From Muribaculaceae bacterium (GTDB taxonomy: Bacteria; Bacteroidota; Bacteroidia; Bacteroidales; Muribaculaceae), in contig JAGCVR010000069.1 of NCBI GenBank assembly GCA_017962285.1, positions 1 to 7,138 of the forward strand: DNA of 7,138 nucleotides. The letters run 5' to 3'. The number at the start of each line of letters is the position of its first letter. Within the stretch, counting starts at the first letter, position 1. The position numbers were made by a program, and so were the translations under genes. Of this stretch, positions 1 through 6,765 are shown in pieces. The notes under the pieces were generated by a model. It searched no databases, had not been told where the DNA came from, and was given only the letters and a program-made list of their open reading frames with translations.

Positions 1-35
1 GCGCCCAGAATATTAAACCATTAAATATCAGAGCT

Positions 36-797
36 ATGAAAAAGTTTTTATGTTTTCTTCTCGGCATCGTGGCGTTTGTGCCGAGTTTTGCATCGATAAC
101 GGTTCTTGACCCGGTCGTTACCGACAACTATATTAAGTTTGAGGGTTATAACGAACAGAACAACTATCGTTTTATTCTCGACACGTATGAATGGGCGGAC
201 CGCGGACCTCAGTTCCAGTTGACGATAACTCCACTCAATTCGAAACTTCCGGCTGCATTTACCGCCGGCGATCTCTCCGACAGCAATTACTGGGAGGCAT
301 TGTTCAGGTATTATACCGCACAGATGGCAGGACAACAAATGGAAGCCAATGATAATATCAAACGGCTTTATGTCACGGGTGTGGAGCTTTACTATGGTCA
401 GTTCAACGACTATGAGAACCTGAAAATCGTGGATATTTCTTCGGGCGATTCTGGCGGGAGTTATACGATTCCCACCAACTGCTTTGCAAATTGTGTTAGA
501 ATAGAGAGTCTTGAGTGTCGTATGAGCGGCCCTCTCACGTTGGGTGAGAACGTTATCCCGTCTGCGCCCAATAAACTTTCCATCTACACTTATTACAGTG
601 ACGTGGCTCAGACGTGGTGGGACTATCTGTTTGATAACTTAATCAAAGCCCCATTGTACCTGAATGGAGAACCTTATGACGGAAACGGCGGCGGCGGTGG
701 CGGCGGCGAAACCCAGATTAACGGCGACATGGACGGCAACGGACTTCTTGAAGTGAACGATGTGGTTATCCTTGCCGGTTTGGTAATGGGCAGTTAA
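36..797 (+). CDS. Secreted protein with BspA-like segment and half-dockerin C-terminus
   Basis: 253-residue exported protein of unknown function. Residues 1-19 form a signal peptide (MKK, hydrophobic core, S-F-A before a likely cut at 19/20). Residues about 143-200 (FANC, SLEC, GPLTLGENV, then a late Tyr/Trp-rich stretch) resemble the last repeat and cap of BspA-type (LRR_5) leucine-rich repeat proteins of Bacteroidales; this is by pattern only. A seven-glycine linker (218-224) leads to one dockerin-like EF-hand loop, with D231, D233, N235, E239 and D242 at positions 1, 3, 5, 9 and 12. The protein stops 11 residues later, so the second loop of a normal dockerin is missing. The ATG at 36 gives the signal peptide directly; no clear ribosome site or promoter is visible in the 35 bases before it. 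The stop codon TAA forms the first three bases of an octamer repeat array. It probably acts at the surface or outside the cell; the partner is unknown. Confidence 0.8.
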   Translation: MKKFLCFLLGIVAFVPSFASITVLDPVVTDNYIKFEGYNEQNNYRFILDTYEWADRGPQFQLTITPLNSKLPAAFTAGDLSDSNYWEALFRYYTAQMAGQQMEANDNIKRLYVTGVELYYGQFNDYENLKIVDISSGDSGGSYTIPTNCFANCVRIESLECRMSGPLTLGENVIPSAPNKLSIYTYYSDVAQTWWDYLFDNLIKAPLYLNGEPYDGNGGGGGGGETQINGDMDGNGLLEVNDVVILAGLVMGS

Positions 798-873
798 CGA
801 GTAGACAAGTAAACAAGTTAACGAGCAGATACTTTTTTAGTTAACAAGTAAACGAGTTGACAAGTAAACAAGC
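795..873. repeat. Two blocks of four octamer repeats (WRACRAGY)
   Basis: Eight copies of a degenerate octamer are arranged in two perfectly phased blocks of four. Block one is 795-826 (taacgagt, agacaagt, aaacaagt, taacgagc). Block two is 842-873 (taacaagt, aaacgagt, tgacaagt, aaacaagc). A 15-nt spacer at 827-841 contains a run of six T. The consensus is A/T, A/G, A, C, A/G, A, G, T/C. The first octamer includes the stop codon of the upstream secreted protein. I recall similar aagtaaac/gagttaac strings between genes in other Bacteroidales, but cannot check this. No coding role is likely because the 8-nt period does not keep frame. Its function is unknown; it could be a microsatellite-like array that varies by slippage. 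Confidence 0.85.
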
Positions 874-894
874 TATTAGTACTTAGAATAAGAT

Positions 895-928
895 AAAAAA
901 AGAGGCTGAATTTTCAGCCTCTTTTTTT
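895..928. terminator. Bidirectional intrinsic terminator between the secreted protein and tRNA-fMet
   Basis: Perfect hairpin: the left arm 895-909 (six A followed by agaggctga) pairs with 914-928 (tcagcctc followed by a T run) around the four-base loop 910-913. It has an A tract on one side and a T tract on the other, so it can end transcription in both directions. It starts two bases past the 3' end of the minus-strand tRNA and about 97 nt past the stop of the plus-strand gene. Confidence 0.9.
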
Positions 929-929
929 G

Positions 930-1001
<72 letters not shown>

Positions 1002-1011
1002 ATTTGCGCTG

Positions 1012-1042
1012 CAAAGTTAAGCATTATTTGCCTTCTGTGCAA
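1012..1042 (-). promoter_or_regulatory. Bacteroidota-type promoter for tRNA-fMet
   Basis: On the minus strand, TAACTTTG (1019 down to 1012) matches the Bacteroidota -7 consensus TAnnTTTG exactly. A TTG -33 core (1042 down to 1040) lies 20 nt upstream, the usual spacing. The expected transcription start is about 1005, leaving only a few bases of leader before the tRNA 5' end at 1001. The assignment is by consensus; no start site has been mapped. Confidence 0.8.
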
Positions 1043-1074
1043 GAAAATCGGGAAAAATTTCAAAATTCACATTA

Positions 1075-1310
1075 TTGCGCTGCGCGCAAGAAGTTAAAGA
1101 ATGAAGTGATGCGCCAAAGCGCAGGAAGTAATCGAGCTGCGCCCGAGGAAGTGAAAGATGATGTTAAAGGGAGTGCTGGGAACTCTACGAGCACTGGTAA
1201 CTCTAAGGTGCAGCGCCGGAGGCGCAGAAGGGCGAAGCCCTGGCAGACCACAGGCGGGGGTGGCAACCCCCGAAATGAGGGCGATAAACATGGCGAAACC
1301 CTGAAAGGGT
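1075..1310. repeat. String of short GC-rich hairpins in a non-coding stretch
   Basis: Most of 1043-1400 has no credible gene, but it holds a run of small inverted repeats. These are TTGCGC/GCGCAA (1075-1089, loop 3), TGCGC/GCGCA (1110-1123, loop caaa), AGTGCT/AGCACT (1172-1195, loop 12), GCGCC/GGCGC (1213-1225, loop gga), AGGGC/GCCCT (1229-1241, loop gaa), CGGGGGT/ACCCCCG (1255-1272, loop ggca) and ACCCT/AGGGT (1298-1310, loop gaa). Linkers such as ggcaga recur (1242-1247 and 1311-1316). It looks like a modular interspersed element of the kind I recall between genes in Bacteroidales. Whether it is transcribed, and from which strand, is unknown. Open frames across it (for example 1004-1402) are Arg/Gly-rich by-products of this composition. 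Between 1438 and 1530 there is only an imperfect hairpin (1457-1486, arms CTGC+AGAG and CTCT+GCAG with a two-base bulge). Confidence 0.6.
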
Positions 1311-1401
1311 GGCAGAATCTTTATTGGCCATCTCCGATGCCCACCTACTTTGGCGGTTCCTCTTTACTCCATATCCGAGTTTTGCGACACTCTCGGGAGT
1401 G

Positions 1402-1437
1402 ATAAAAACAGTATTACGGGTTAGTGACCCGTAATAC
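1402..1437 (-). terminator. Intrinsic terminator downstream of the outer-membrane barrel gene
   Basis: A perfect 11-bp inverted repeat (1411-1421 with 1427-1437, GTATTACGGGT/ACCCGTAATAC) has a five-base loop. On the minus strand it is followed by TGTTTTTATC (1410 down to 1401). It lies about 94 nt past the stop of the barrel protein gene, so it probably ends the fumarase and barrel-protein transcript before the tRNA promoter. Confidence 0.75.
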
Positions 1438-1530
1438 CGGAATTTTGCCTTTCTTACTGCGGAGAGCCCTTATTCATTCTCTGCAGTTTAGTGTAATTTC
1501 TTCAAGGTTGATGTATTGACCCCTCTGCTG

Positions 1531-2430
1531 TTACCAGCCGCGAACCACTACACCGAGAGTCCAGCGATTCTTGATTTCAGGACCCCATTCGTTTTTGAAC
1601 AATGACTGTGGGGCATAGCGGAAATAAGCTCCGAATCCGTGCCAGGTAACCATTGTTATAAAGTCGAATGTAATCTTGCGCTGATTCAGTCCACGTGTGT
1701 TTTCGTTAAAGTCGGTTTTTATTTCTCGATAACCGTTTGTGTAGCTGGCATAGAGATTCCAGTTCATTACGGCGCCAAGCGCCACGTTCCAATGCTGAGG
1801 CAGCTGCTGGCTGAACATGAAAGGAACATGGAGAGAACGGATTGTGAGAGAGGCTCTGTGCTTGTCGAATGTTCCGATTTTTTCCTCAAGCCCGAGTACG
1901 CCGGTGTCGTTGTTGCGCGACCAGAAATACGGATTGTTGAGCTTGTACCATGACCAGCCGAAACCGAGGCCGAGCGAGAGGCGCGAGCGGTTGGCGTTGA
2001 ACTTATAGCCCAAGCCCAGGACGTTGAGGATACCCACCTCATTAACGGTGTTCTTTATGATGTCGCGGTTTGCGCCATCCACTTTATTGCCGCCCCATCC
2101 AAAATAAAAGTCGCTGAAGAAGAGTTCAAAGCGTGGTTTCAGGTTTGTGGAATCGTCATCTTTTTTGAAAGGGTTGTTGACAAACTTCTGCGTTTCGGAT
2201 TTTGTGGTCTGGAGTTTCCCGTTCTGAGTTCCTGAAATGCGATATTCATATTTCATGGAATCATCTTTCCCGTAACCATCAACGTTAACGACCACTTCGT
2301 TGTCGTTTTCGGTAATGGTAACCTTGTTCGGGTCGCGGAAAACCTTGGTGGGCCCATCGGAAGCCGCAAACGCTGAGCCTGCGCCTCCAATAATCATTGC
2401 GGAAAGCAACAGCAAATTAAACTTTTTCAT
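1531..2430 (-). CDS. PorT-like outer-membrane beta-barrel protein
   Basis: 299-residue exported protein. Residues 1-22 are a signal peptide (MKKF, hydrophobic core, A-F-A before a likely cut at 22/23). Residues about 30-95 are polar and beta-rich and probably form a short periplasmic or extracellular part. From about 101 onward there are repeated amphipathic strands rich in Gly, Phe, Tyr and Trp: near 101-111, 134-145, 150-163, 192-206, 213-230, 253-273 and 289-299. The last residues are VVVRGW; a terminal aromatic is typical of proteins inserted by the BAM machinery. Strand content suggests a small barrel of about eight strands, as in the PorT/OMP_b-brl family of Bacteroidota. The cargo or function is unknown. 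The gene begins 17 nt after the fumarase stop on the same strand, so the two are likely cotranscribed, though no functional link is obvious. Confidence 0.75.
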   Translation of the reverse strand: MKKFNLLLLSAMIIGGAGSAFAASDGPTKVFRDPNKVTITENDNEVVVNVDGYGKDDSMKYEYRISGTQNGKLQTTKSETQKFVNNPFKKDDDSTNLKPRFELFFSDFYFGWGGNKVDGANRDIIKNTVNEVGILNVLGLGYKFNANRSRLSLGLGFGWSWYKLNNPYFWSRNNDTGVLGLEEKIGTFDKHRASLTIRSLHVPFMFSQQLPQHWNVALGAVMNWNLYASYTNGYREIKTDFNENTRGLNQRKITFDFITMVTWHGFGAYFRYAPQSLFKNEWGPEIKNRWTLGVVVRGW

Positions 2431-2447
2431 GTGATTTAAGAGTTTTG

Positions 2448-4073
2448 TCAGTGTTTTATCTGTTTAAAGAAATCATTTCCCTTGTTGTCAACGAGGATGA
2501 ATGCGGGGAAGTCAACAACGCGGATTTTCCACACGGCTTCCATGCCCAGTTCGGGGTATTCCACACATTCAATGCTCTTGATTGAGTTCTGCGAGAGGAT
2601 GGCAGCCGGTCCGCCTATTGAGCCGAGGTAGAAGCCGCCGTATTTCTTGCATGCATCGGTAACATCCTGACTGCGATTGCCCTTGGCAATCATGATCTTG
2701 CAGCCGCCAAGGCTCTGGAACAGATCCACGTAGGGGTCCATGCGACCGGCGGTCGTGGGCCCCATCGAGCCACATGCCATACCAGCAGGAGTCTTGGCAG
2801 GACCTGCATAGAGCACAGGGTGGTCCTTGATGTACTGGGGTATTCCATTGCCAGCGTCGTAGCGCTCTTTCCAACGGGCGTGGGCTATGTCGCGACCCAC
2901 AATGATTGTTCCGCTGAGTGACAGTCGGGTTGAAACTGGATAACGGTCGAGTATTTTAAGCACCTCATCCATGGGCTGGTCGAGGTCGATTTTCACGCCT
3001 CCGCCCTCGCCGGCATTGCGCAGGCTTTCGGGGATGAGTTCGGTTGGGTTGTCGTCGAGTTTCTCAATCCAGATTCCTTCGCGGTTGATCTTTGCCTTTA
3101 TGTTGCGGTCGGCGGAGCAGCTCACGCCGAGCCCGATGGGGCATGAAGCGCCATGTCGAGGCAGGCGGACGATTCTCACGTCGTGTGCAAAATATTTGCC
3201 GCCGAACTGTGCGCCAAGTCCCATGCGATGTGCCGCTTCAAGTACCTGTTTCTCAAGTTCCACGTCGCGGAAAGCACGCCCGGTCTCATCACCGGTGGTG
3301 GGAAGAGAATCGTAGAAGTGCGTTGAGGCAAGTTTCACCGTGAGCAGGTTTCTTTCTGCCGAAGTGCCGCCTATAACGAATGCGATGTGATAGGGAGGGC
3401 ATGCAGCCGTTCCCAGCGTCATCATCTTCTCCACGAGGAAAGGAACCAAAGTGGCAGGATTGAGTACGGCTTTAGTCATCTGATAGAGATAGGACTTGTT
3501 TGCCGAGCCACCGCCTTTGGTGACGCAGAGGAAGCGATATTCCATGCCTTCGGTGGCTTCGATGTCGATTTGTGCCGGCAGGTTGCAACGGGTATTCACT
3601 TCTTCATACATCGTGAGAGGGGCATTCTGCGAATATCGGAGATTCTCCTCGGTATAGGTCTTGTAAACGCCTCGCGAAAGGGCTTCTTCATCGCAGAAGC
3701 CGGTCCACACCTGCTGTCCTTTTTCACCGTGAATTATGGCAGTGCCGGTGTCCTGGCACAGAGGAAGCTTACCCTTGACCGAGACCTCGGCGTTGCGAAG
3801 GAACGTGAGCGCCACATAGCGGTCGTTTTCGCTGGCTTCGGGGTCGGAGAGGATGCGTGCCACCTTCTCGTTGTGAGCGCGTCGCAACATGAACGACACG
3901 TCTCTGAACGCATGGTTCGCCAGCATTGTAAGAGCTTCCGGCTCCACTTTGAGGATTGGTTTACCTTCGAATTCGCTTACCGAGACATAGTCCTTGGTGA
4001 GCAGATAATATTCCGTTTTGTCTTCGCCCAATTGAAACATTGGTGCATACTTGAATTCCGGGATGTTGGCCAT
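2448..4073 (-). CDS. fumA/fumB-type: Class I fumarate hydratase, [4Fe-4S]
   Basis: Reversible hydration of fumarate to (S)-malate in the cytoplasm. In anaerobic Bacteroidales this serves the reductive branch from malate to fumarate and on to succinate. The 541 residues cover both the N-terminal alpha-type part and the C-terminal beta-type part, fused as in E. coli FumA (548 residues). Cysteines C106 (LPLCQDTGT), C225 (GTAACPPYH) and C319 (GVSCSAD) sit almost exactly where FumA has its cluster ligands C105, C224 and C318. The family signatures KGGGSANKS (186-194) and [14 protein letters not shown] (435-448) are also present. I choose ATG at 4073 (MANIPEF). The frame stays open to a TTG at 4088, which would add five residues lying only about 17 nt from the predicted transcript start. 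The cluster type is oxygen-sensitive, in keeping with an anaerobe. It is likely cotranscribed with the barrel protein gene downstream. Confidence 0.95.
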   Translation of the reverse strand: MANIPEFKYAPMFQLGEDKTEYYLLTKDYVSVSEFEGKPILKVEPEALTMLANHAFRDVSFMLRRAHNEKVARILSDPEASENDRYVALTFLRNAEVSVKGKLPLCQDTGTAIIHGEKGQQVWTGFCDEEALSRGVYKTYTEENLRYSQNAPLTMYEEVNTRCNLPAQIDIEATEGMEYRFLCVTKGGGSANKSYLYQMTKAVLNPATLVPFLVEKMMTLGTAACPPYHIAFVIGGTSAERNLLTVKLASTHFYDSLPTTGDETGRAFRDVELEKQVLEAAHRMGLGAQFGGKYFAHDVRIVRLPRHGASCPIGLGVSCSADRNIKAKINREGIWIEKLDDNPTELIPESLRNAGEGGGVKIDLDQPMDEVLKILDRYPVSTRLSLSGTIIVGRDIAHARWKERYDAGNGIPQYIKDHPVLYAGPAKTPAGMACGSMGPTTAGRMDPYVDLFQSLGGCKIMIAKGNRSQDVTDACKKYGGFYLGSIGGPAAILSQNSIKSIECVEYPELGMEAVWKIRVVDFPAFILVDNKGNDFFKQIKH

Positions 4074-4110
4074 AATGTAAAAAGTCAATTAATGAGTTAG
4101 AAATAGAGCA

Positions 4111-4118
4111 CAAATTTA
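4111..4118 (-). promoter_or_regulatory. -7 box of a Bacteroidota promoter before fumarase
   Basis: TAAATTTG on the minus strand fits TAnnTTTG exactly. The predicted transcript would start near 4104, about 31 nt before the ATG at 4073. No TTG -33 core lies at the expected 19-21 nt upstream (the sequence there is A/T-rich), so the call rests on the -7 box and its position in the gap after rluA. Confidence 0.6.
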
Positions 4119-4185
4119 GCGAAAAAAATTGTTTTTCTATAATATTGGTGAGGTTAATATGAGTTTGTTCAGAAGAATGGCTGCA

Positions 4186-4869
4186 CTATGGGTTCTTTAT
4201 GTTCTGTGCCAGGGCTTGCCACAAAGGGTCGGGAGGAACCGGCGCCACCACATCGATTGTCTCCTTCGACACCGGATGGGTGAACCAGATGCGGTGCGAC
4301 TGCAGGCATATGCTGCCGTCGGGGTTGCTTCTGGGTGCGCCGTACTTGAGGTCTCCCTTGATGGGGCATCCTATTGCCGCGAGTTGCGCGCGAATCTGGT
4401 GTTTGCGTCCGGTTATCAGTTCCACTTCAAGCAGGTGGTATCTGTCGGAGGATGCGATGACCTGGTATCGAAGCTGTGATTTCTTCGCGTCTTTATCGTG
4501 CGAATTGGCAACGTAGGTTTTATTGTTCGCTTCCACCGATTTGAGATAATGTGTAAGTTCGTCGGCATCTTTTGGCGGACGGTTCGCTACAACAGCCCAG
4601 TAGGTCTTGTTTACTTCGCCGCGGCGGAAGAGGTCGTTCATCCTTGAAAGAGCCTTGCTGGTCTTCGCAAAAACCACGAGCCCAGAGGTGGGGCGGTCGA
4701 TGCGGTGCGTAACGCCGCAGAAAACATTCCCGGGTTTGTCGTATTTTTCTTTCAGCCACATTTTCAGGGTTTCCACTAGAGGCGTGTCGCCGGTCTTGTC
4801 GCCTTGCACGATTTCTCCCGGGGCTTTGTTTACGATTATTATGTGGTTGTCTTCGTAGATTACTTGCAT
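4186..4869 (-). CDS. RluA-family RNA pseudouridine synthase
   Basis: 227-residue enzyme that isomerises uridine to pseudouridine in rRNA or tRNA. The catalytic motif HRIDRPTSG spans residues 55-63, with D58 as the expected nucleophile. Also present are the KTY segment (88-90) with its conserved Tyr and the ITGRKHQIRAQL motif (152-163) that helps form the active site. The protein begins straight into the catalytic domain (MQVIYEDNHIIIVNKAPG) with no N-terminal S4 RNA-binding domain. It therefore resembles the short RluA/TruC group rather than RluC or RluD; the target uridine cannot be told from sequence. It reads in the same direction as pepD (256 nt upstream) and fumarase (starting 112 nt downstream), and each of these gaps holds its own signals, so it is probably its own unit. 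No convincing promoter box was found in its leader. Confidence 0.9.
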   Translation of the reverse strand: MQVIYEDNHIIIVNKAPGEIVQGDKTGDTPLVETLKMWLKEKYDKPGNVFCGVTHRIDRPTSGLVVFAKTSKALSRMNDLFRRGEVNKTYWAVVANRPPKDADELTHYLKSVEANNKTYVANSHDKDAKKSQLRYQVIASSDRYHLLEVELITGRKHQIRAQLAAIGCPIKGDLKYGAPRSNPDGSICLQSHRIWFTHPVSKETIDVVAPVPPDPLWQALAQNIKNP

Positions 4870-4946
4870 GTTGGTCTGTTGTTAAGAAAAATTGTACTGC
4901 ACGGGCATGAATGCGGCAGAGCTGAGGAATATCTTTGCGACAGAAA

Positions 4947-4969
4947 TTGATGACTGTAGTTGTCATCAA
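4947..4969. other. Perfect inverted repeat in the pepD-rluA gap
   Basis: TTGATGAC (4947-4954) and GTCATCAA (4962-4969) form a perfect 8-bp inverted repeat around seven bases. It lies 78-100 nt upstream of the rluA start. With no T tract on either side it is not a terminator. It could be a protein-binding operator or a leader hairpin; which one cannot be settled from one copy. Confidence 0.4.
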
Positions 4970-5008
4970 CAGGACTGAACTGCCATGAAAAACACATATC
5001 TTAATGAA

Positions 5009-5044
5009 AATGAGCCCTCGCTATGTCCTTGGCGAGGACTCATT
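5009..5044 (-). terminator. Putative terminator hairpin downstream of pepD
   Basis: AATGAG/CTCATT (6 bp), one C-A mismatch, then CCTCGC/GCGAGG (6 bp) around a ten-base loop. On the minus strand the stem runs into ATTTTCATT, a weak T tract; on the plus strand it is followed by ATTATTATTTAATT. It lies about 82 nt past the pepD stop and probably ends that transcript. Use on the plus strand cannot be excluded. An alternative stem, GTCCT/AGGAC (5025-5039), would compete with it. Confidence 0.45.
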
Positions 5045-5056
5045 ATTATTTAATTG

Positions 5057-5124
5057 GGAGTAAACTCGCTTCGCTCGTGGGAGTGAAATGTGGAGTAAAC
5101 TCGCTTCGCTCGCTGGAGTGAAAT
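5057..5124. repeat. Tandem duplication of a 33-nt unit (period 35) next to the pepD stop
   Basis: Copies at 5057-5089 and 5092-5124 differ at only two adjacent positions (TG versus CT at unit bases 22-23). Each contains GGAGTAAACTC, then CGCTTCGCTCG, then GGAGTGAAAT, so each has ACTC and GAGT arms that can pair around the GC-rich centre. The second copy ends one base short of the pepD stop codon (5126-5128 on the plus strand), placing both copies in the 3' untranslated part of pepD. Confidence 0.9.
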
Positions 5125-5125
5125 A

Positions 5126-6583
5126 CTATTCCTTTGCCACGGCGTTAAGGATAGCCACGGTGAAGTCCCATCCTTTCTGCACGGCAGGGATATGGCAGCG
5201 CTCCTGTGGCGAGTGAACGTCCTTGAGCGTGGGGCCATAGGAAATCATGTCCATGTGCGGGCACACCTTGAGGAAGAGACCGCACTCCAGTCCGGCGTGA
5301 ATTGCCTCGACCGTTGGTTTCACGCCATAGAGACGTTCCCAGCAATCAATGGCGATGTTGAGAATCCGGCTGTTGGTGTTAGGTTCCCAACCCTGGTAGC
5401 CGCCTTCGTTCTGTATTGTGGCGCCGGCAAGGCGGAAGATCGTTTCCATCTGGTTCGCCAGTTCCATCTTGCGGCTCTCTACAGCCGAGCGGTGGAAGCC
5501 TTCGAGGACAATGCGGTTGCCTTCGCGCATCTTAATGCTTGCGAGGTTAGTGGAAGTTTCAACGAGTCCCGGCATTTCCAGACTCATGGAGTAAACGCCG
5601 TGAGGTGCCGCAAACACTGCTGCAATGAGACGGGTGGCAGTATCGTGGTCGATAATGGTTGCTGGTGTGTCGGCGGAAACGCAAGCAAGTTTCATGTTCT
5701 TCTCGGTGTGCCGGTATTCGTTTTCGATTTCGGCAACGAACTGATTGAAAATCATAGCCAGTTTTTCCTTGTCGGCAGGTTTGATACCGATAACGGCTTT
5801 TGCGTCGCGGGCTATTGCGTTGTGCAGGTTGCCTGAGTCGATCGACGCAAGTTCAAAGTTGATTTCCTGGCCGATGGTCCAGAGCAGACGTGCAATCTGT
5901 TTGGTTGCGCTTGCGTAACCCATGTTGATGTCGGTTCCGGAATGTCCGCCGTGGAGACTGAGCAGTTGCAGTTCAAAGTAGTTGAGCTCTTGCGGTGCTG
6001 CCAGTTGTTCGTAGTTGAATGTTACTACTGAAACGAGTCCGCCTGCGCAGCCTATGGTAATCACGCCGTCGTCTTCGCTGTCGAGGTTGAGCAGATAGTC
6101 GCCCTGCAGCATCTCTGGGGTGATGTTCGACGCGCCGGTGAGACCGGTCTCCTCGTCAACCGTTGCGAGGGCTTCGAGTGCGCCGCAATGGATGTCGGGG
6201 TCGGTAATTGCTGCCAATGCTATGGCAAGTCCCAGGCCGTCGTCAGCACCGAGAGTGGTTTTGTTTGCGCGCACCCATTCACCGTCCACAATGGTTTCGA
6301 TAGGGTCGTTGTTGAAGTCATGGTTCGAGTCGGATGTTTTCTCGGCAACCATGTCCATGTGTCCCTGCAGGACAACTCTCTTGGCATTTTCGAAGCCGGG
6401 AGCCGCCGGGCGGAACATTGCCACGTTTCCCACTGCGTCGACTTTGTATTCGAGATTGTTTTTCTTGGCAAAGTCAACGAGCCACTGGCGGATTTTGTCG
6501 AGGTTTCCCGAAGGGCGGGGCACTTGAGTGATTTCGTGGAAGATTTCCCACACGCGTGTTGGTTTAAGATCTTTAACTGTCAT
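5126..6583 (-). CDS. pepD: Aminoacyl-histidine dipeptidase (Xaa-His dipeptidase, M20C)
   Basis: 485-residue cytoplasmic zinc peptidase that cleaves dipeptides, classically Xaa-His such as carnosine-type substrates. It belongs to the M20C (PepD) family and has the usual length. The co-catalytic metal site can be read in order: H75 and D77 (LQGHMDMV), the metal-bridging Asp at 114 or 115 (LGADDGLG), the acid/base pair E144-E145 (TVDEETG), D168 (LLNLDSED) and H457 near the C-terminus (KDVHSPQE). The lid or dimer domain between them contains the usual LSLHGGHSGTDI segment (208-220). The start MTVKDLKPTRVWEIF is typical of the family. It is transcribed away from the small membrane protein gene at 6766, across a 182-nt A/T-rich gap. 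The minus-strand promoter there is not clear; TTATTTTG (6683 down to 6676) is one base off the -7 consensus. Confidence 0.95.
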   Translation of the reverse strand: MTVKDLKPTRVWEIFHEITQVPRPSGNLDKIRQWLVDFAKKNNLEYKVDAVGNVAMFRPAAPGFENAKRVVLQGHMDMVAEKTSDSNHDFNNDPIETIVDGEWVRANKTTLGADDGLGLAIALAAITDPDIHCGALEALATVDEETGLTGASNITPEMLQGDYLLNLDSEDDGVITIGCAGGLVSVVTFNYEQLAAPQELNYFELQLLSLHGGHSGTDINMGYASATKQIARLLWTIGQEINFELASIDSGNLHNAIARDAKAVIGIKPADKEKLAMIFNQFVAEIENEYRHTEKNMKLACVSADTPATIIDHDTATRLIAAVFAAPHGVYSMSLEMPGLVETSTNLASIKMREGNRIVLEGFHRSAVESRKMELANQMETIFRLAGATIQNEGGYQGWEPNTNSRILNIAIDCWERLYGVKPTVEAIHAGLECGLFLKVCPHMDMISYGPTLKDVHSPQERCHIPAVQKGWDFTVAILNAVAKE

Positions 6584-6719
6584 AAATTAGAGGTTATAAA
6601 AGTGTTGTTAATAATGTAAATTGTCGGGATAAAATAAAAAATTGTTAAAAATAACATAATGTTGGTGCTAAGTTACAAAATAATTTTGAAATGAGAGTGA
6701 AAATTATGCAAAGGTTTTT

Positions 6720-6727
6720 TATCTTTG
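6720..6727 (+). promoter_or_regulatory. -7 box of a Bacteroidota promoter for the small membrane protein and ompH-like operon
   Basis: TATCTTTG matches TAnnTTTG exactly. Twenty bases upstream the sequence is GTG (6697-6699), one base off the TTG core. The predicted start near 6734 leaves a leader of about 32 nt before the ATG at 6766. Confidence 0.65.
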
Positions 6728-6765
6728 TGGTCTGAAAAAACAAAACGGATGGCAAAGTAGAGTAT

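Noticed and set aside
795..873. CRISPR array
   Set aside because: The units are 8 nt with no unique spacers, far from CRISPR repeat and spacer lengths.
1004..1402. 132-codon plus-strand frame
   Set aside because: It covers the tRNA promoter and the hairpin string. Its product is Arg/Gly/Ser-rich with no family pattern, signal peptide or start context, so it is a composition by-product.
1457..1486. Second terminator after the barrel gene
   Set aside because: The stem is bulged and no T tract follows on either strand; the 1402-1437 hairpin is much better.
4074..4088. TTG start adding five residues to fumarase
   Set aside because: The ATG at 4073 gives the usual MANIPEF-type start and places cluster cysteines one residue from FumA numbering; TTG at 4088 lies very close to the predicted transcript start.
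3387..4100. 237-codon plus-strand frame opposite fumarase
   Set aside because: The minus strand carries a complete class I fumarase with all three cluster cysteines. The antisense frame has no recognisable features.
4930..4937. Promoter for rluA
   Set aside because: The TATCTTTG box is on the plus strand, while rluA is on the minus strand, so it cannot drive rluA.
4520..4969. 149-codon minus-strand frame overlapping rluA
   Set aside because: It reads through rluA in another frame. The product is Arg/Pro-rich, while the rluA frame carries the catalytic HRIDRPTSG motif.
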